Notes: generated from the sequence alone by a model not told the origin. A DNA stretch of 64,000 bases from Aplectana chamaeleonis (GCA_029168955.1 JAPDOI010000291.1:62001-126000); one strand, 5' to 3'. Counted from the first letter of the stretch, positions 1 to 13,533 are shown. Numbers and translations: made by a program.

Positions 1-542
1 ATGGGCCGGCTTCGTCGGCTACTCTCTATGTAGTATTAGTTCGACTTCGCCGAACGATGAGCCGGCTTCGCCGGCTACCCTACATGTAGTATTCGTTCGG
101 CTCCGCCGAACGATGCACCGGATTCGCCGCCCACCCTCCGCGTGGTATTCGTTCGGTTCCGCCGAACGATGCGCCGGCTTCGCCGACCCCTCTCCCTCTA
201 CGTAGTATTCGTTCGGCTTCGCAGAACGATAGGCCACCCACCGTATAGGATTCGTTCGACTTCGCTGAACGATGGGCCGGCTTCGTCGGCTACTCTCTAT
301 GTAGTATTAGTTCGACTTCGCCGAACGATGAGCCGGCTTCGCCGGCTACCCTACATGTAGTATTCGTTCGGCTCCGCCGAACGATGCACCGGATTCGCCG
401 CCCACCCTCCGCGTGATATTCGTTCGGTTCCGCCGAACGATGCGCCGGCTTCGCCGACCCCTTTCCCTCTACGTAGTATTCGTTCGGCTTCGCAGAACGA
501 TGGGCCACCCACCGTGTAGGATTCGTTCGGCTTCGCCGAGCA
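1..542 (+). repeat. 271-bp higher-order repeat, two tandem copies
   Basis: Five diverged satellite units of 56, 56, 56, 60 and 43 bp sum to 271 bp. The block starting at position 1 recurs almost identically from 272. The fifth unit (around 229-271) is the short form, in which the second hairpin is replaced by a CCACCCACCGTGTAGG-type spacer. Related five-unit strings recur later in the array, for example around 1441-1680 and 2400-2640, with units added or lost. Confidence 0.85.
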
Positions 543-3500
543 AGGGGCCGGCTTCGCCGACCCTCTTCCCTCTACGAAGTATTCGTTCGGCTTCGCCGAA
601 CGATGGGCCGGCTTCGCCTGCCACTCTCCGCGTAGTATTCATCCGGCTTCGCCGAACGATGGGCCGGCTTAGTCGGCTACTCACCGCGTAGTATTCGTTT
701 GGATTCTTCAAACGATGGGCCGGCTTCACCGGCTACCCTCCATGTAGTATTCGTTCGGCTCCTCCGAACGATGGACAGCTTCGTCGGTCACCCTCCATGT
801 GGTATTCGTTCGGCTTCGCCGAACGATGGGCCGGCTTCGCCTGCCACTCTCCGCGCAGTAGTCATTGGGCTCCGCCAAACGATGGGCCGGTTTCGTCGGT
901 CGCCCTCCATGTGGTACTCGTTCGGCTTCGCCTAACGATGGGCCGGCTTCGCCTGCCACTCTCCGCGTAGTATTCTTTGGGCTCCGCCAAACATTCGGCC
1001 GGCTTCGTCGGTCACCCTCCATGTGGTATTCGTTCGGCTTCGCCGAACGATGGGCCGGCTTCGCCGGCTACTCTCCATGTAGTATTCGTTCGACTTCGCC
1101 GAACGATGCACCGGATTCGCCGGCTACCCTACATGTAGTATTCGTTCGGCTCCGCCGAACGATGCACCAGATTCGCCGCCCACCCTCCGCGTGGTATTCG
1201 TTCGGTTCCGCCGAACGATGCGCCAACTTCATGCCGACCCCCTCTCCCTCTACGTAGTATTCGTTCGGCTTCGCAGAACGATGGGCCACCCACCGTATAG
1301 GATTCGTTCGACTTCGCCGAACGATGGGCCGGCTTAGCCTGCCACTCTCCGCGTAGTATTCATTGGGCTCCGCCAAGCGATGTGACGGCTTCGTCGGCTA
1401 CCCTACATGTAGTATTCGTTCGGCTCCGCCGAACGATGCACCGGCTTCGTCGGCTACTCTCTATGTAGTATTTGTTCGACTTCGCCGAACGATGGGCCGG
1501 CTTCGTCGGCTACTCTCTATGTAGTATTAGTTCGACTTCGCCGAACGATGAGCCGGCTTCGCCGGCTACCCTACATGTAGTATTCGTTCGGCTCCGCCGA
1601 ACGATGCACCGGATTCGCCGCCCACCCTCCGCGTGGTATTCGTTCGGTTCCGCCGAACGATGCGCCGGCTTCGCCGACCCCTCTCCGCGCAGTAGTCAAT
1701 GGGCTCCGCCAAACGATGGGCCGGTTTCGTCGGTCGCCCTCCATGTGGTACTCGTTCGGCTTCGCCTAACGATGGGCCGGCTTCGCCTGCCACTCTCCGC
1801 GTAGTATTCGTTTGGATTCTTCAAACGATGGGCCGGCTTCACCGGCTACCCTCCATGTAGTATTCGTTCGGCTCCTCCGAACGATGGACAGCTTCGCCGG
1901 CTACTCTCCATGTAGTATTCGTTCGACTTCGCCGAACGATGGGCCGGCTTAGCCTGCCACTCTCCGCGTAGTATTTATTGGGCTCCGCCAAGCGATGGGC
2001 CGGCTTCGTCGGCTACTCTCTATGTGATATTTGTTCGACTTCGCCGAACGATGAGCCGGCTTCGTCGGCTACTCTCTATGTAGTATTAGTTCGACTTCGC
2101 CGAACGATGGGCCGGCTTCGTCGGCTACCCTCCATGTAATATACGTTCGACTTCGCCGAACAATAGGCCGGCTTCGCCAACCCCTCTCCCTCTACGTAGT
2201 ATTCGTTCGGCTTCGCAGAACAATGGGCCACCCACCGTGTAGTATTTGTTCGGCTTCGCCGAACGATGGGCCGGCTTCGTCGGCTACCCTCCATGTAATA
2301 TACGTTCGACTTCGCCGAACAATGGGCCGGCTTCGCCTGCCAGTCTCCGCATAGCATCCGTTCGGCTTCGCCGAACGATGGGCCGGCTTCGCCGGCCACT
2401 CTCTATGTAGTATTCGTTCGACTTCGCCGAACAATGAGCCGGCTTCGCCGGCTACCCTACATGTAGTATTCGTTCGGCTCCGCCGAACGATGCACCGGAT
2501 TCGCCGCCCACCCTCCGCGTGGTATTCGTTCGGTTCCGCCGAACGATGTGCCGGATTCGCCGACCCCTCTCCATCTACGTAGTATTCATTCGGCTTCGCA
2601 GAACGATGGGCCACCCACCGTGTAGAATTCGTTCGGCTTCGCCGAACGATGGGCCGGCTTTGCCTGCCAGTCTCCATGTAGTAGTCGTTCGACTTCGCCG
2701 AACGATGAGCCGGCTTCGCCGGCTACCCTACATGTAGTATTCGTTCGGCTCCGCCGAACGATGCACCGGATTCGCCGCCCACCCTCCGCGTGGTATTCGT
2801 TCGGCTTCGCAGAACGATGGGCCACCCACCGTATAGGATTCGTTCGGCTTCGCCGAGCAAGGGGCCGGCTTCGCCGACCCTCTTCCCTCTACGTAGTATC
2901 GTTCGGCTTCGCCGAACGATGTGCCGGCTTCGCCTGCCACTCTCCGCGTAGTCTTCATCCGGCTTCGCCGAACGATGGGCCGGCTTAGTCGGCTACTCTC
3001 CGCGTAGTATTCGTTTGGATTCTTCAAACGATGGGCCGGCTTCACCGGCTACCCTCCATGTGGTATTCGTTCGGCTTTGCCGAACGATGGGCCACCCACC
3101 GTGTAGTATTTGTTCGGCTTCGCCGAACGATGGGCCGGCTTCGCCTGCCACTCTCCGCGCAGTAGTCATTGGGCTCCGCCAAACGATGGGCCGGCTTCGT
3201 CGGTCACCCTCCATGTGGTATTCGTTCGGCTTCGCCGAACGATGGGCCGGCTTCGCCGGCTACTCTCCATGTAGTATTCGTTCGACTTCGCCGAACGATG
3301 CACCGGATTCGCCGCCCACCCTCCGCGTGGTATTCGTTCGGTTCCGCCGAACGATGGACCAGCTTCGCCGACCCCTCTCCCTCTACGTAGTATTCGTTCG
3401 GCTTCGCAGAACGATGGGCCACCCACCGTGTAGGATTCGTTCAACTTCGCCGAACGATGGGCCGGCTTAGCCTGCCACTCTCCGCGTAGTATTTATTGGG

Positions 3501-4200
3501 CTCCGCCAAGCGATGGGCCGGCTTCGTCGGCTACTCTCTATGTAGTATTTGTTCGACTTCGCCGAACGATGGGCCGGCTTCGTCGGCTACTCTCTATGTA
3601 GTATTAGTTCGACTTCGCCGAACGATGGGCCGGCTTCGTCGGCTACCCTCCATGTAATATACGTTCGACTTCGTCGAACAATAGGCCGGCTTCGCCAACC
3701 CCTCTCCCTCTATGTAGTATTCGTTCGGCTTCGCAGAACGATGGGCCACCCACCATGTAGTATTTGTTCGGCTTCGCCGAACGATGGGCCGGCTTCGTCG
3801 GCTACCCTCCATGTAATATACGTTCGACTTCGCCGAACAATGGGCCGGCTTCGCCTGCCAGTCTCCGCATAGCATTTATTGGGCTCCGCCAAGCGATGGG
3901 CCGGCTTCGTCGGCTACTCTCTATGTAGTATTTGTTCGACTTCGCCGAACGATGGGCCGGCTTCGCCGGCTACCCTACATGTAGTATTCGTTCGGCTCCG
4001 CCGAACGATGCACTGGATTCGCCGCCCACCCTCCGCGTGGTATTCGTTCGGTTCCGCCAAACGATGGGCCGGCTTCGCCGACCCCTCTCCCTCTACGTAG
4101 TATTCGTTCGGCTTCGCAGAACGATGGGCCACCCACCGTGTAGAATTCGTTCGGCTTCGCCGAACGATGGGCCGGCTTCGCCTGCTAGTCTCCATGTAGT

Positions 4201-6102
4201 TACTACATGTAGGGTAGCCGGCGAAGCCGGCCCATTGTTTGACGAAGCCGAACGAATGCTATGCGGAGACTGGCAGGCGAAGCCGGCCCATCGTTCGGCG
4301 AAACCGGACCATCGTTCGGCGAAGCCGAACGAATACTACGTGGAGGGAGGAAGGTCAGCGAAGCCGGTTCATCTTTCGCCGGAGCCGAACGAGTACTGCG
4401 TAAAAGGGTGGGGTCGGCGAAGCCGGCCCAACTTTCGGCGAAGCCGAACAAATACTACACGGAGGGAGGAAGGTCAGCGAAGCCGGTTCATCGTCCGGCG
4501 AAGCTGAACGAATACTACGTTGAGGGAGGGGGTGGGCGAAGCCGGCCCATTGTTTGGCGAAGTCGAACGTATATTACATGGAGGGTAGCCGACGAAGCCG
4601 GCCCATCGTTCGGCGAAGTCGAACGAATACTACATGGAGAGTAGCCGACGAAGCCGGCCAATCGTTTCCTTCGAAGCCGAACGAATACTACATGGAGAGT
4701 AGCCGACGAAGCCGGCCCATCGTTCGGCGAAGTCGAACGAATACTGCATGGAGAGTAGCCGACGAAGCCGGCCAATCGTTCGGCGAAGCCGAACGAATAT
4801 CACATGGAGGGTGGCCCATCGTTCTGTGAAGCCGAACGAATACTACGTAGAGGGAGAGGGGTCGGCGAAGCCGGCCCATCGTTCGGCGGAACCGAACGAA
4901 TACTACATGTAGGGTAGCCGGCGAAGCCGGCCCATCTCTCGGCGAAGTCGAACGAATACTACATGGAGAGTAGCCGACGAAGCCGGCCCATCGTTCGGCG
5001 AAGCCGGATGAATACTACGCGGAAACTGGCAGGCGAAGCCGGCCCATCGTTCGGCGAAGCCGAACGAATACTACGTAGAGGGAAGAGGGTCGGCGGAGCC
5101 AGCTCCTTGTTCGGCGAAGCAGAACGAATCCTACACGAAGGGTAGCCCATCGTTCTGCGAAGTCGAACGAAAATTACATGGAGGGTAGCCGACGAAGTCG
5201 GCCCATCGTTCGGCAAAGTCGAACGGATACTACATGGAGAGTAGCCGACGAAGCCGGCCCTTCGTTCGGCGATGCCGGATGAATACTACGCGGAGACTGG
5301 CAGGCGAAGCCGGCCCATCGTTCGGCGAACCCGAACGAATCCTACACGGTGGGTGGGCCATCGTTCTGAGAAGCCGAACGAATACTACGTAGAGGGAGAG
5401 GGGTCGGCAAAGCCGGCCCACCGTTCGGCGGAACCGAACGAATACCACGCGGAGGGTGGGCGGCGAATCCGGTGCATCGTTCGGCGAAGTCGGATGAATA
5501 CTACGCGGAAACTGGCAGGCGAAGCCGGAACATCGTTCGGCGAAGCTGAACGAATACCACATGGAGGGTGACCGACGAAGCCGGCCCACCGTTCGGCGGA
5601 ACCGAACGAATACCACGCGGAGGGTGGGCGGCGAATCCGGTGCATCGTTCGGCGGAGCGGAACGAATACTACATGTAGGGTAGCCGGCGAAGCCGGCCCA
5701 TCGTTCGGCGGAGCCGAACGAATACTACATGTTGGGTAGCCGGCGAAGCCGGCTCATCGTTCGGCGAAGCCGGACCAACTTTCGGCGAAGCCGAACAAAT
5801 ACTACACGGAGGGAGGAAGGTCAGCGAAGCCGGTTCATCGTTCGGCGAAGCTGAACGAATACTACGTTGAGGGAGGGGGTCGGCAAAGCCGGCCCATTGT
5901 TTGGCGAAGTCGAACGTATATCACATGGAGGGTAGCCGACGAAGCCGGCCCATCGTTCGGCGAAGTCGAACGAATTCTACATGGAGAGTAGCCGACGAAG
6001 CCGGCCAATCGTTCGGCGAAGCCGAACGAATATCACATGGAGGGTGGCCCATCGTTCTGTGAAGCCGAACGAATACTACGTAGAGGGAGAGGGGTCGGCG
6101 AA
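4201..6102 (-). repeat. Inverted block inside the satellite array
   Basis: From about 4201 the satellite reads in the opposite orientation (TACTACATGTAGGGTAGCC onward). It returns to the forward orientation at about 6102, where GGTCGGCGAA runs directly into CCCTCCATGTAATATTCG. The left junction falls next to the GTAGT/TACTAC motif. The block contains unit types (GGAGGAAGGTCAGCG and GTAAAAGGGTGGGG variants) that in forward orientation occur only at about 7990-8340, 10440-10790 and 11950-12300, so it looks like an inverted copy of that part of the array. Confidence 0.85.
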
Positions 6103-7127
6103 CCCTCCATGTAATATTCGTTCGACTTCGCAGAACGATGGGCCACCCACCGTGCAGGTTTCGTTCGGCTTCGCCGAGCAAGGGGCCGGCTTAGGCGACC
6201 CTCTTCCCTCTACGTAGTATTCGTTCGGCTCCGCCAAACGATGGGCCGGCTTCGTCGGTCACCCTCCATGTGGTATTCGCTCGGCTTCGCCGAACGATGG
6301 GCCGGCTTCGCCTGCCAGTCTCCGCGTGGTATTCGTTCGACTTCGCCGAACGATGGGCCGGCTTCGTCGGCTACCCTCCATGTAATATTCGTTCGACTTC
6401 GCAGAACGATGGGCCACCCACCGTGTAGGATTCGTTCGGCTTCGCCGAGCAAGGGGCCGGCTTCGCCGACCCCTCTCCCTCTACGTAGTATTCGTTCGGC
6501 TTCGCAGAACGATGAGCCACCCACCGTGTAGTATTTGTTCGGCTTCGCCGAAAGTTGGGACGGCTTCGCCTACCACTCTCCGCGTAGTATTCATTGGGCT
6601 CCGCCAAACGATGGACCGGCTTCGTCGGTCACCCTCCATGTGGTATTCGTTCGGCTTCGCCGAGCGATGCACCGGATTCGCCGCCCACCCTCCGCGTGGT
6701 ATTCGTTCGGTTCCGCCGAACGATGGGCCGGCTTCGTCGGTCACCCTCCATGTGGTATTCGTTCGGCTTCGTCGAACGATGGGCCGGCTTCGCCGGCTAC
6801 CCTACATGTAGTATTCGTTCGGCTCCGCCGAACGATGCACCGGATTCGCCGCCCACCCTCCGCGTGGTATTCGTTCGGTTCCGCCGAACGATTGGCCGGC
6901 TTCGCCGACCCCTCTCCCTCTACGTAGTATTCGTTCGGCTTCTCAGAACGATGGGCCACCCACCGTGTAGGATTCGTTCTGCTTCGCCGAACAAGGGGCT
7001 GGCTTCGCCGACCCTCTTCCCTCTACGTAGTATTCGTTCGGCTTCGTCGAACGATGGGCCGGCTTAGCCTGCCACTCTCCGCGTAGTATTCATTGGGCTC
7101 CGCCGAACGATGGGCCGGCTTCGTCGG

Positions 7128-10100
7128 TCACCCTCCATGTGGTATTCGTTCAGCTTCGCCGAACGATGTTCCGGCTTCGCCTGCCAGTTTCCGCGTAGTA
7201 TTCATCCGACTTCGCCGAACGATGCACCGGATTCGCCGCCCACCCTCCGCGTGGTATTCGTTCGGTTCCGCCGAACGGTGGGCCGGCTTTGCCGACCCCT
7301 CTCCCTCTACGTAGTATTCGTTCGGCTTCTCAGAACGATGGGCCACCCACCGTGTAGGATTCGTTCGGGTTCGCCGAACGATGGGCCGGCTTCGCCTGCC
7401 AGTCTCCGCGTAGTATTTATCCGGCATCGCCGAACGAAGGGCCGGCTTCGTCGGCTACTCTCCATGTAGTATCCGTTCGACTTTGCCGAACGATGGGCCA
7501 GCTTCGTCGGCTACCCTCCATGTAATTTTCGTTCGACCCGCAGGAGCGATGGGCCACCTTCGTGTGGGATTCGTTCTGCTTCGCCGGAACAAGGGCTGGC
7601 TTCGCCGACCCTCTTCCCTCTACGTAGTATTCGTTCGGCTTCGCCGAACGATGGGCCAACTTCGTCGGCTACTCTCCATGTAGTATTCGTTCGACTTCGC
7701 CGAGAGATGGGCCGGCTTCGCCGGCTACCCTACATGTAGTATTCGTTCGGTTCCGCCGAACGATGGGCCCTTCGCCGACCCTCTCCCTCTACGCCGTAGT
7801 ATTCGTTCGGCTTCACAGAACGATGGGCCACCCTCCATGTAGTATTCGTTCGGCTTCGCCGAACGATTGGCCAACTTCGTCGGCTACTCTCCATGTAGTG
7901 TTCGTTCGACTTCGCCGAACGATGGGCCGGCTTCGTCGGCTACCCTCCATGTAATATACGTTCAACTTCGCCAAACAATGGGCCGGCTTCGCCGACCCCC
8001 TCCCTCAACGTAGTATTCGTTCAGCTTCGCCGAACGATGAACCGGCTTCGCTGACCTTCCTCCCTCCGTGTAGTATTTGTTCGGCTTCGCCGAAAGCTAA
8101 GCCGGCTTCGCCGACCCCACCCTTTACGCAGTACTCGTTCGGCTCCGGCGAAAGATGAACCGGCTTCGCTGACCTTCCTCCCTCCACGTAGTATTTGTTC
8201 GGCTTCGCCGAACGATAGTCCGGTTTCGCCGAACAATGGGCCGGCTTCGCCTGCCAGTCTCCGCATAGCATTCGTTCGGCTTCGTCGAACAATGGGCCGG
8301 CTTCGCCGGCTACCCTACATGTAGTATTCGTTCGGCTCCGCCGAACGATGCACCGGATTCGCCCCTCATCCTCCGCGTAGTATTCGTTTGGATTCTTCGA
8401 ACGATGGGCCGGCTTTGCCGGCTACCCTCCATGTAGTATTCGTTCGACTTCGCCGAACGATGAGCAGGCTTCGCCGGCTACCCTACATGTAGTATTCGTT
8501 CGGCTCCGCTGAACGATGCACCGGATTCGCCGCCCACCCTCCGCGTGGTATTCGTTCGGCTTTGCAGAACGATGGGCCGGCTTCGCCTGCCACTCTCCGC
8601 GTAGTATTCATTGGGCTCCGCCGAACGATGGGCCGGCTTCGTCGGTCACCCTCCATGTGGTATTCGTTCAGCTTCGCCGAACGATGTTCCGGCTTCGCCT
8701 GCCAGTTTCCGCGTAGTATTCATCCGACTTCGCCGAACGATGCACCGGATTCGCCGCCCACCCTCCGCGTGGTATTCGTTCGGTTCCGCCGAACGGTGGG
8801 CCGGCTTTGCCGACCCCTCTCCCTCTACGTAGTATTCGTTCGGCTTCTCAGAACGATGGGCCACCCACCGTGTAGGATTCGTTCGGGTTCGCCGAACGAT
8901 GGGCCGGCTTCGCCTGCCAGTCTCCGCGTAGTATTTATCCGGCATCGCCGAACGAAGGGCCGGCTTCGTCGGCTACTCTCCATGTAGTATCCGTTCGACT
9001 TTGCCGAACGATGGGCCGGCTTCGTCGGCTACCCTCCATGTAATTTTCGTTCGACTTCGCAGAACGATGGGCCACCCTTCGTGTAGGATTCGTTCTGCTT
9101 CGCCGAACAAGGGGCTGGCTTCGCCGACCCTCTTCCCTCTACGTAGTATTCGTTCGGCTTCGCCGAACGATGGGCCGGCTTCGTCGGCTACTCTCCATGT
9201 AGTATTCGTTCGACTTCGCCGAGAGATGGGCCGGCTTCGCCGGCTACCCTACATGTAGTATTCGTTCGGTTCCGCCGAACGATGGGCCGGCTTCGCCGAC
9301 CCCTCTCCCTCTACGTAGTATTCGTTCGGCTTCACAGAACGATGGGCCACCCTCCATGTAGTATTCGTTCGGCTTCGCCGAACGATTGGCCGGCTTCGTC
9401 GGCTACTCTCCATGTAGTGTTCGTTCGACTTCGCCGAACGATGGGCCGGCTTCGTCGGCTACCCTCCATGTAATATACGTTCAACTTCGCCAAACAATGG
9501 GCCGGCTTCGCCGACCCCCTCCCTCAACGTAGTATTCGTTCAGCTTCGCCGAACGATGGGCCGGCTTCGCCTGCCAGTCTCCGCGTAGTATTTATCCGGC
9601 ATCGCCGAACGAAGGGCCGGCTTCGTCGGCTACTCTCCATGTAGTATCCGTTCGACTTTGCCGAACGATGGGCCGGCTTCGTCGGCTACCCTCCATGTAA
9701 TTTTCGTTCGACTTCGCAGAACGATGGGCCACCCTTCGTGTAGGATTCGTTCTGCTTCGCCGAACAAGGGGCTGGCTTCGCCGACCCTCTTCCCTCTACG
9801 TAGTATTCGTTCGGCTTCGCCGAACGATGGGCCGGCTTCGTCGGCTACTCTCCATGTAGTATTCGTTCGACTTCGCCGAGAGATGGGCCGGCTTCGCCGG
9901 CTACCCTACATGTAGTATTCGTTCGGTTCCGCCGAACGATGGGCCGGCTTCGCCGACCCCTCTCCCTCTACGTAGTATTCGTTCGGCTTCGCAGAACGAT
10001 GGGCCACCCTTCGTGTGGGATTCGTTCTGCTTCGCCGAACAAGGGGCTGGCTTCGCCGACCCTCTTCCCTCTACGTAGTATTCGTTCGGCTTCGCCGAAC

Positions 10101-12455
10101 GATGGGCCGGCTTCGTCGGCTACTCTCCATGTAGTATTCGTTCGACTTCGCCGAGAGATGGGCCGGCTTCGCCGGCTACCCTACATGTAGTATTCGTTCG
10201 GTTCCGCCGAACGATGGGCCGGCTTCGCCGACCCCTCTCCCTCTACGTAGTATTCGTTCGGCTTCACAGAACGATGGGCCACCCTCCATGTAGTATTCGT
10301 TCGGCTTCGCCGAACGATTGGCCGGCTTCGTCGGCTACTCTCCATGTAGTGTTCGTTCGACTTCGCCGAACGATGGGCCGGCTTCGTCGGCTACCCTCCA
10401 TGTAATATACGTTCAACTTCGCCAAACAATGGGCCGGCTTCGCCGACCCCCTCCCTCAACGTAGTATTCGTTCAGCTTCGCCGAACGATGAACCGGCTTC
10501 GCTGACCTTCCTCCCTCCGTGTAGTATTTGTTCGGCTTCGCCGAAAGTTGGGCCGGCTTCGCCGACCCCACCCTTTTACGCAGTACTCGTTCGGCTCCGG
10601 CGAAAGATGAACCGGCTTCGCTGACCTTCCTCCCTCCACGTAGTATTCGTTCGGCTTCGCCGAACGATAGTCCGGTTTCGCCGAACAATGGGCCGGCTTC
10701 GCCTGCCAGTCTCCGCATAGCATTCGTTCGGCTTCGTCGAACAATGGGCCGGCTTCGCCGGCTACCCTACATGTAGTATTCGTTCGGCTCCGCCGAACGA
10801 TGCACCGGATTCGCCCCTCATCCTCCGCGTAGTATTCGTTTGGATTCTTTGAACGATGGGCCGGCTTTGCCGGCTACCCTCCATGTAGTATTCGTTCGAC
10901 TTCGCCGAACGATGAGCAGGCTTCGCCGGCTACCCTACATGTAGTATTCGTTCGGCTCCGCTGAACGATGCACCGGATTCGCCGCCCACCCTCCGCGTGG
11001 TATTCGTTCGGCTTTGCAGAACGATGGGCCGGCTTCGCCTGCCACTCTCCGCGTAGTATTCATTGGCCTCCGCCCAACGATGGGCCGGCTTCGTCGGTCA
11101 CCCTCCATCTGGTATTCGTTCAGCTTCGCCGAACGATGTTCCGGCTTCGCCTGCCAGTTTCCGCGTAGTATTCATCCGACTTCGCCGAACGATGCACCGG
11201 ATTCGCCGCCCACCCTCCGCGTGGTATTCGTTCGGTTCCGCCGAACGGTGGGCCGGCTTTGCCGACCCTCTCCCTCTACGTAGTATTCGTTCGGCTTCTC
11301 AGAACGATGGGCCACCCACCGTGTAGGATTCGTTCAGCTTCGCCGAACGACGGGCCGGCTTCGCCTGCCAGTCTCCGCGGAGTATTTATCCGTCATCGCC
11401 GAACGAAGGGCCGGGTTCGTCGGCTACTCTCCATGTAGTATCCGTTCGACTTTGCCGGACGAGGGGCCGGGTTCGTCGGCTACCCTCCATGTAATTTTCG
11501 TTCGACTTCGCAGAACGATGGGCCACCTTCGTGTAGGATCTGTTCTGCTTCGCCGAACAAGGGGCTGGCCTCGCCGCCCCTCTTCCCTCTACGTAGTATT
11601 CGTTCGGCTTCGCCGAACGCTGGGCCGGCTTCGTCGGCTACTCTCCATGTAGTATTCGTTCGACTTGGCCGAGAGATGGGCCGGCTTCGCCGGCTACCCT
11701 ACATGTAGTATTCGTTCGGTTCCGCCGAACGATGGGCCTTCGCCGACCCCTCTCCTCTACGTAGTATTCGTTCGGCTTCACAGAACGATGGGCCACCTCC
11801 ATGTAGTATTCGTTCGGCTTCGCCGAACGATTGGCCGGCTTCGTCGGCTACTCTCCATGTAGTGTTCGTTCGACTTCGCCGAACGATGGGCCGGCTTCGT
11901 CGGCTACCCTCCATGTAATATACGTTCAACTTCGTTAACAATGGGCTGGCTTCGCCGACCCCTCCTCAACGTAGTATTCGTTCAGCTTCGCCGAACGATG
12001 AACCGGCTTCGCTGACCTTCCTCCCTCCGTGTAGTATTTGTTCGGCTTCGCCGAAAGTTGGGCCGGCTTCGCCGACCCCACCCTTTTACGCAGTACTCGT
12101 TCGGCTCCGGCGAAAGATGAACCGGCTTCGCTGACCTTCCTCCCTCCACGTAGTATTCGTTCGGCTTCGCCGAACGATAGTCCGGTTTCGCCGAACAATG
12201 GGCCGGCTTCGCCTGCCAGTCTCCGCATAGCATTCGTTCGGCTTCGTCGAACAATGGGCCGGCTTCGCCGGCTACCCTACATGTAGTATTCGTTCGGCTC
12301 CGCCGAACGATGCACCGGATTCGCCCCTCATCCTCCGCGTAGTATTCGTTTGGATTCTTCGAACGATGGGCCGGCTTTGCCGGCTACCCTCCATGTAGTA
12401 TTCGTTCGACTTCGCCGAACGATGAGCAGGCTTCGCCGGCTACCCTACATGTAGT
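7128..12455 (+). repeat. About 1.5-kb higher-order repeats in the satellite
   Basis: Long stretches of the right half of the array recur with near identity. Positions 7128-7469 match 8646-8987 (offset 1518). Positions 10410-10945 match about 11920-12455 (offset 1510). The 8516-8990 stretch matches again near 10968 (offset 2452). Copies differ by scattered substitutions and small deletions, especially near 11260-11800. This is the pattern expected from unequal exchange or segmental amplification of a multi-unit block. Confidence 0.8.
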
Positions 12456-13353
12456 ATTCGTTCGGCTCCGCTGAACGATGCACCGGATTCGCCGCCCACC
12501 CTCCGCGTGGTATTCGTTCGGCTTCGCAGAACGATGGGCCGGCTTCGCCTGCCACTCTCCGCGTAGTATTCATTGGGCTCCGCCAAACGATGGGCCGGCT
12601 TCGTCGGTCACCCTCCATGTGGTATTCGCTCGGCTTCGCCGAACGATGGGCCGGCTTTGTCGGCTACTCTCCATGTAGTATTTGTTCGACTTCGCCGAAA
12701 GATGGGCCGGCTTCGTCGGCTACCCTCCATGTAATATACGTTCGACTTCGCCGAACAATGGGCCGGCTTTGCCTGCCAGTCTCCGCATAGCATCCGTTCG
12801 ACTTCGCCGAACGATGAGCCGGCTTCGCCGGCTACCCTACATGTAGTATTCGTTCGGCTCCGCCGAACTATGCACCGGATTCGCCGCCCACCCTCCGCGT
12901 GGTATTCGTTCGGTTCCGCCGAGCGATGGGCCGGTTTCGGCGACCCCTCTCCCTCTACGTAGTATTCGTTCGGCTTCGCAGAACGATGGGCCACCCACCG
13001 GGTAGTATTCGTTCGACTTCGCCGAACGATGGGCCGGCTTCGTCGGCTACCCTCCATGTAATATTCGTTCGGCTTCGCAGAACGATGGGCCACCCTCCAT
13101 GTAGTATTCGTTCGGCTCCTCCGAACGATGGACAGCTTCGTCGGTCACCCTCCATGTGGTATTCGTTCGGCTTCGCCGAACGATGGGCCGGCTTCGCCTG
13201 CCACTCTCCGCGTAATAGTCATTGGGCTCCGCCAAACGATGGGCCGGCTTCGTCGGTCACCCCCATGTGGTATTCGTTCGGCTTCGCCGAACGATGAGCC
13301 GGCTTCGCCGGCTACTCTCCATGTAGTATTTGTTCGACTTCGCCGAACGATGG

Positions 13354-13533
13354 GCCGTTGCATATTCAGCCCTTCGAGCTAACTTCGCTGTTGATCGTGG
13401 TGGGACCACCCTAGCTGTTGCGTATTTAGTCCTTTTAGCTACCTTCGTAATGAATCGAGATAAGACCACCCTAGCCGTTGCATATTATATCCTTTGAGTT
13501 AACTTCGTTGTTGATCGTGGTGGGACCTCCCTA
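13354..13533 (+). repeat. Three tandem 60-bp units at the satellite border
   Basis: Units start at 13354, 13414 and 13474 with GCCGTTGCATATT or GCTGTTGCGTATT and end with ACCACCCTAGC or ACCTCCCTAGC, giving an exact 60-bp period. The sequence is different from the 56-bp satellite and lies directly against its last unit. It ends where unique-looking sequence (ATCAAAGTGACGCC) begins. Confidence 0.85.

Larger units (their letters stand above)
1..13353 (+). repeat. GC-rich 56-bp hairpin satellite array
   Basis: This is a continuous tandem array with a basic period of 56 bp: successive ATG(G/A)GCCGG-type landmarks fall at 1, 57, 113 and 169. A typical unit contains two inverted repeats with a TTC loop, CGTTCGGC-TTC-GCCGAACG and GCCGGC-TTC-GCCGGC, followed by a short palindrome such as TACATGTA or TACGTA. 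Length variants of 60 and 43 bp are interspersed. Many 60-160 codon ORFs exist on both strands, but they only reflect a stop-poor repeat whose period is not a multiple of three, so I do not call genes. The function is unknown; centromeric, subtelomeric or heterochromatic satellite are all possible. The array is open at the left edge of the window. Confidence 0.95.

Noticed and set aside
1..13353. CRISPR-like appearance of short palindromic repeats
   Set aside because: The units are contiguous without unique spacers, the variation is spread over the whole unit, and the surrounding sequence is eukaryotic.
1..13400. Dozens of 60-190 codon ORFs on both strands encoding RSASPNDGPASP-like or EAGPSFGEAER-like peptides
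   Set aside because: They follow the satellite period, occur in all frames and both strands, and rotate frame because 56 is not a multiple of three. They are by-products of a stop-poor repeat.
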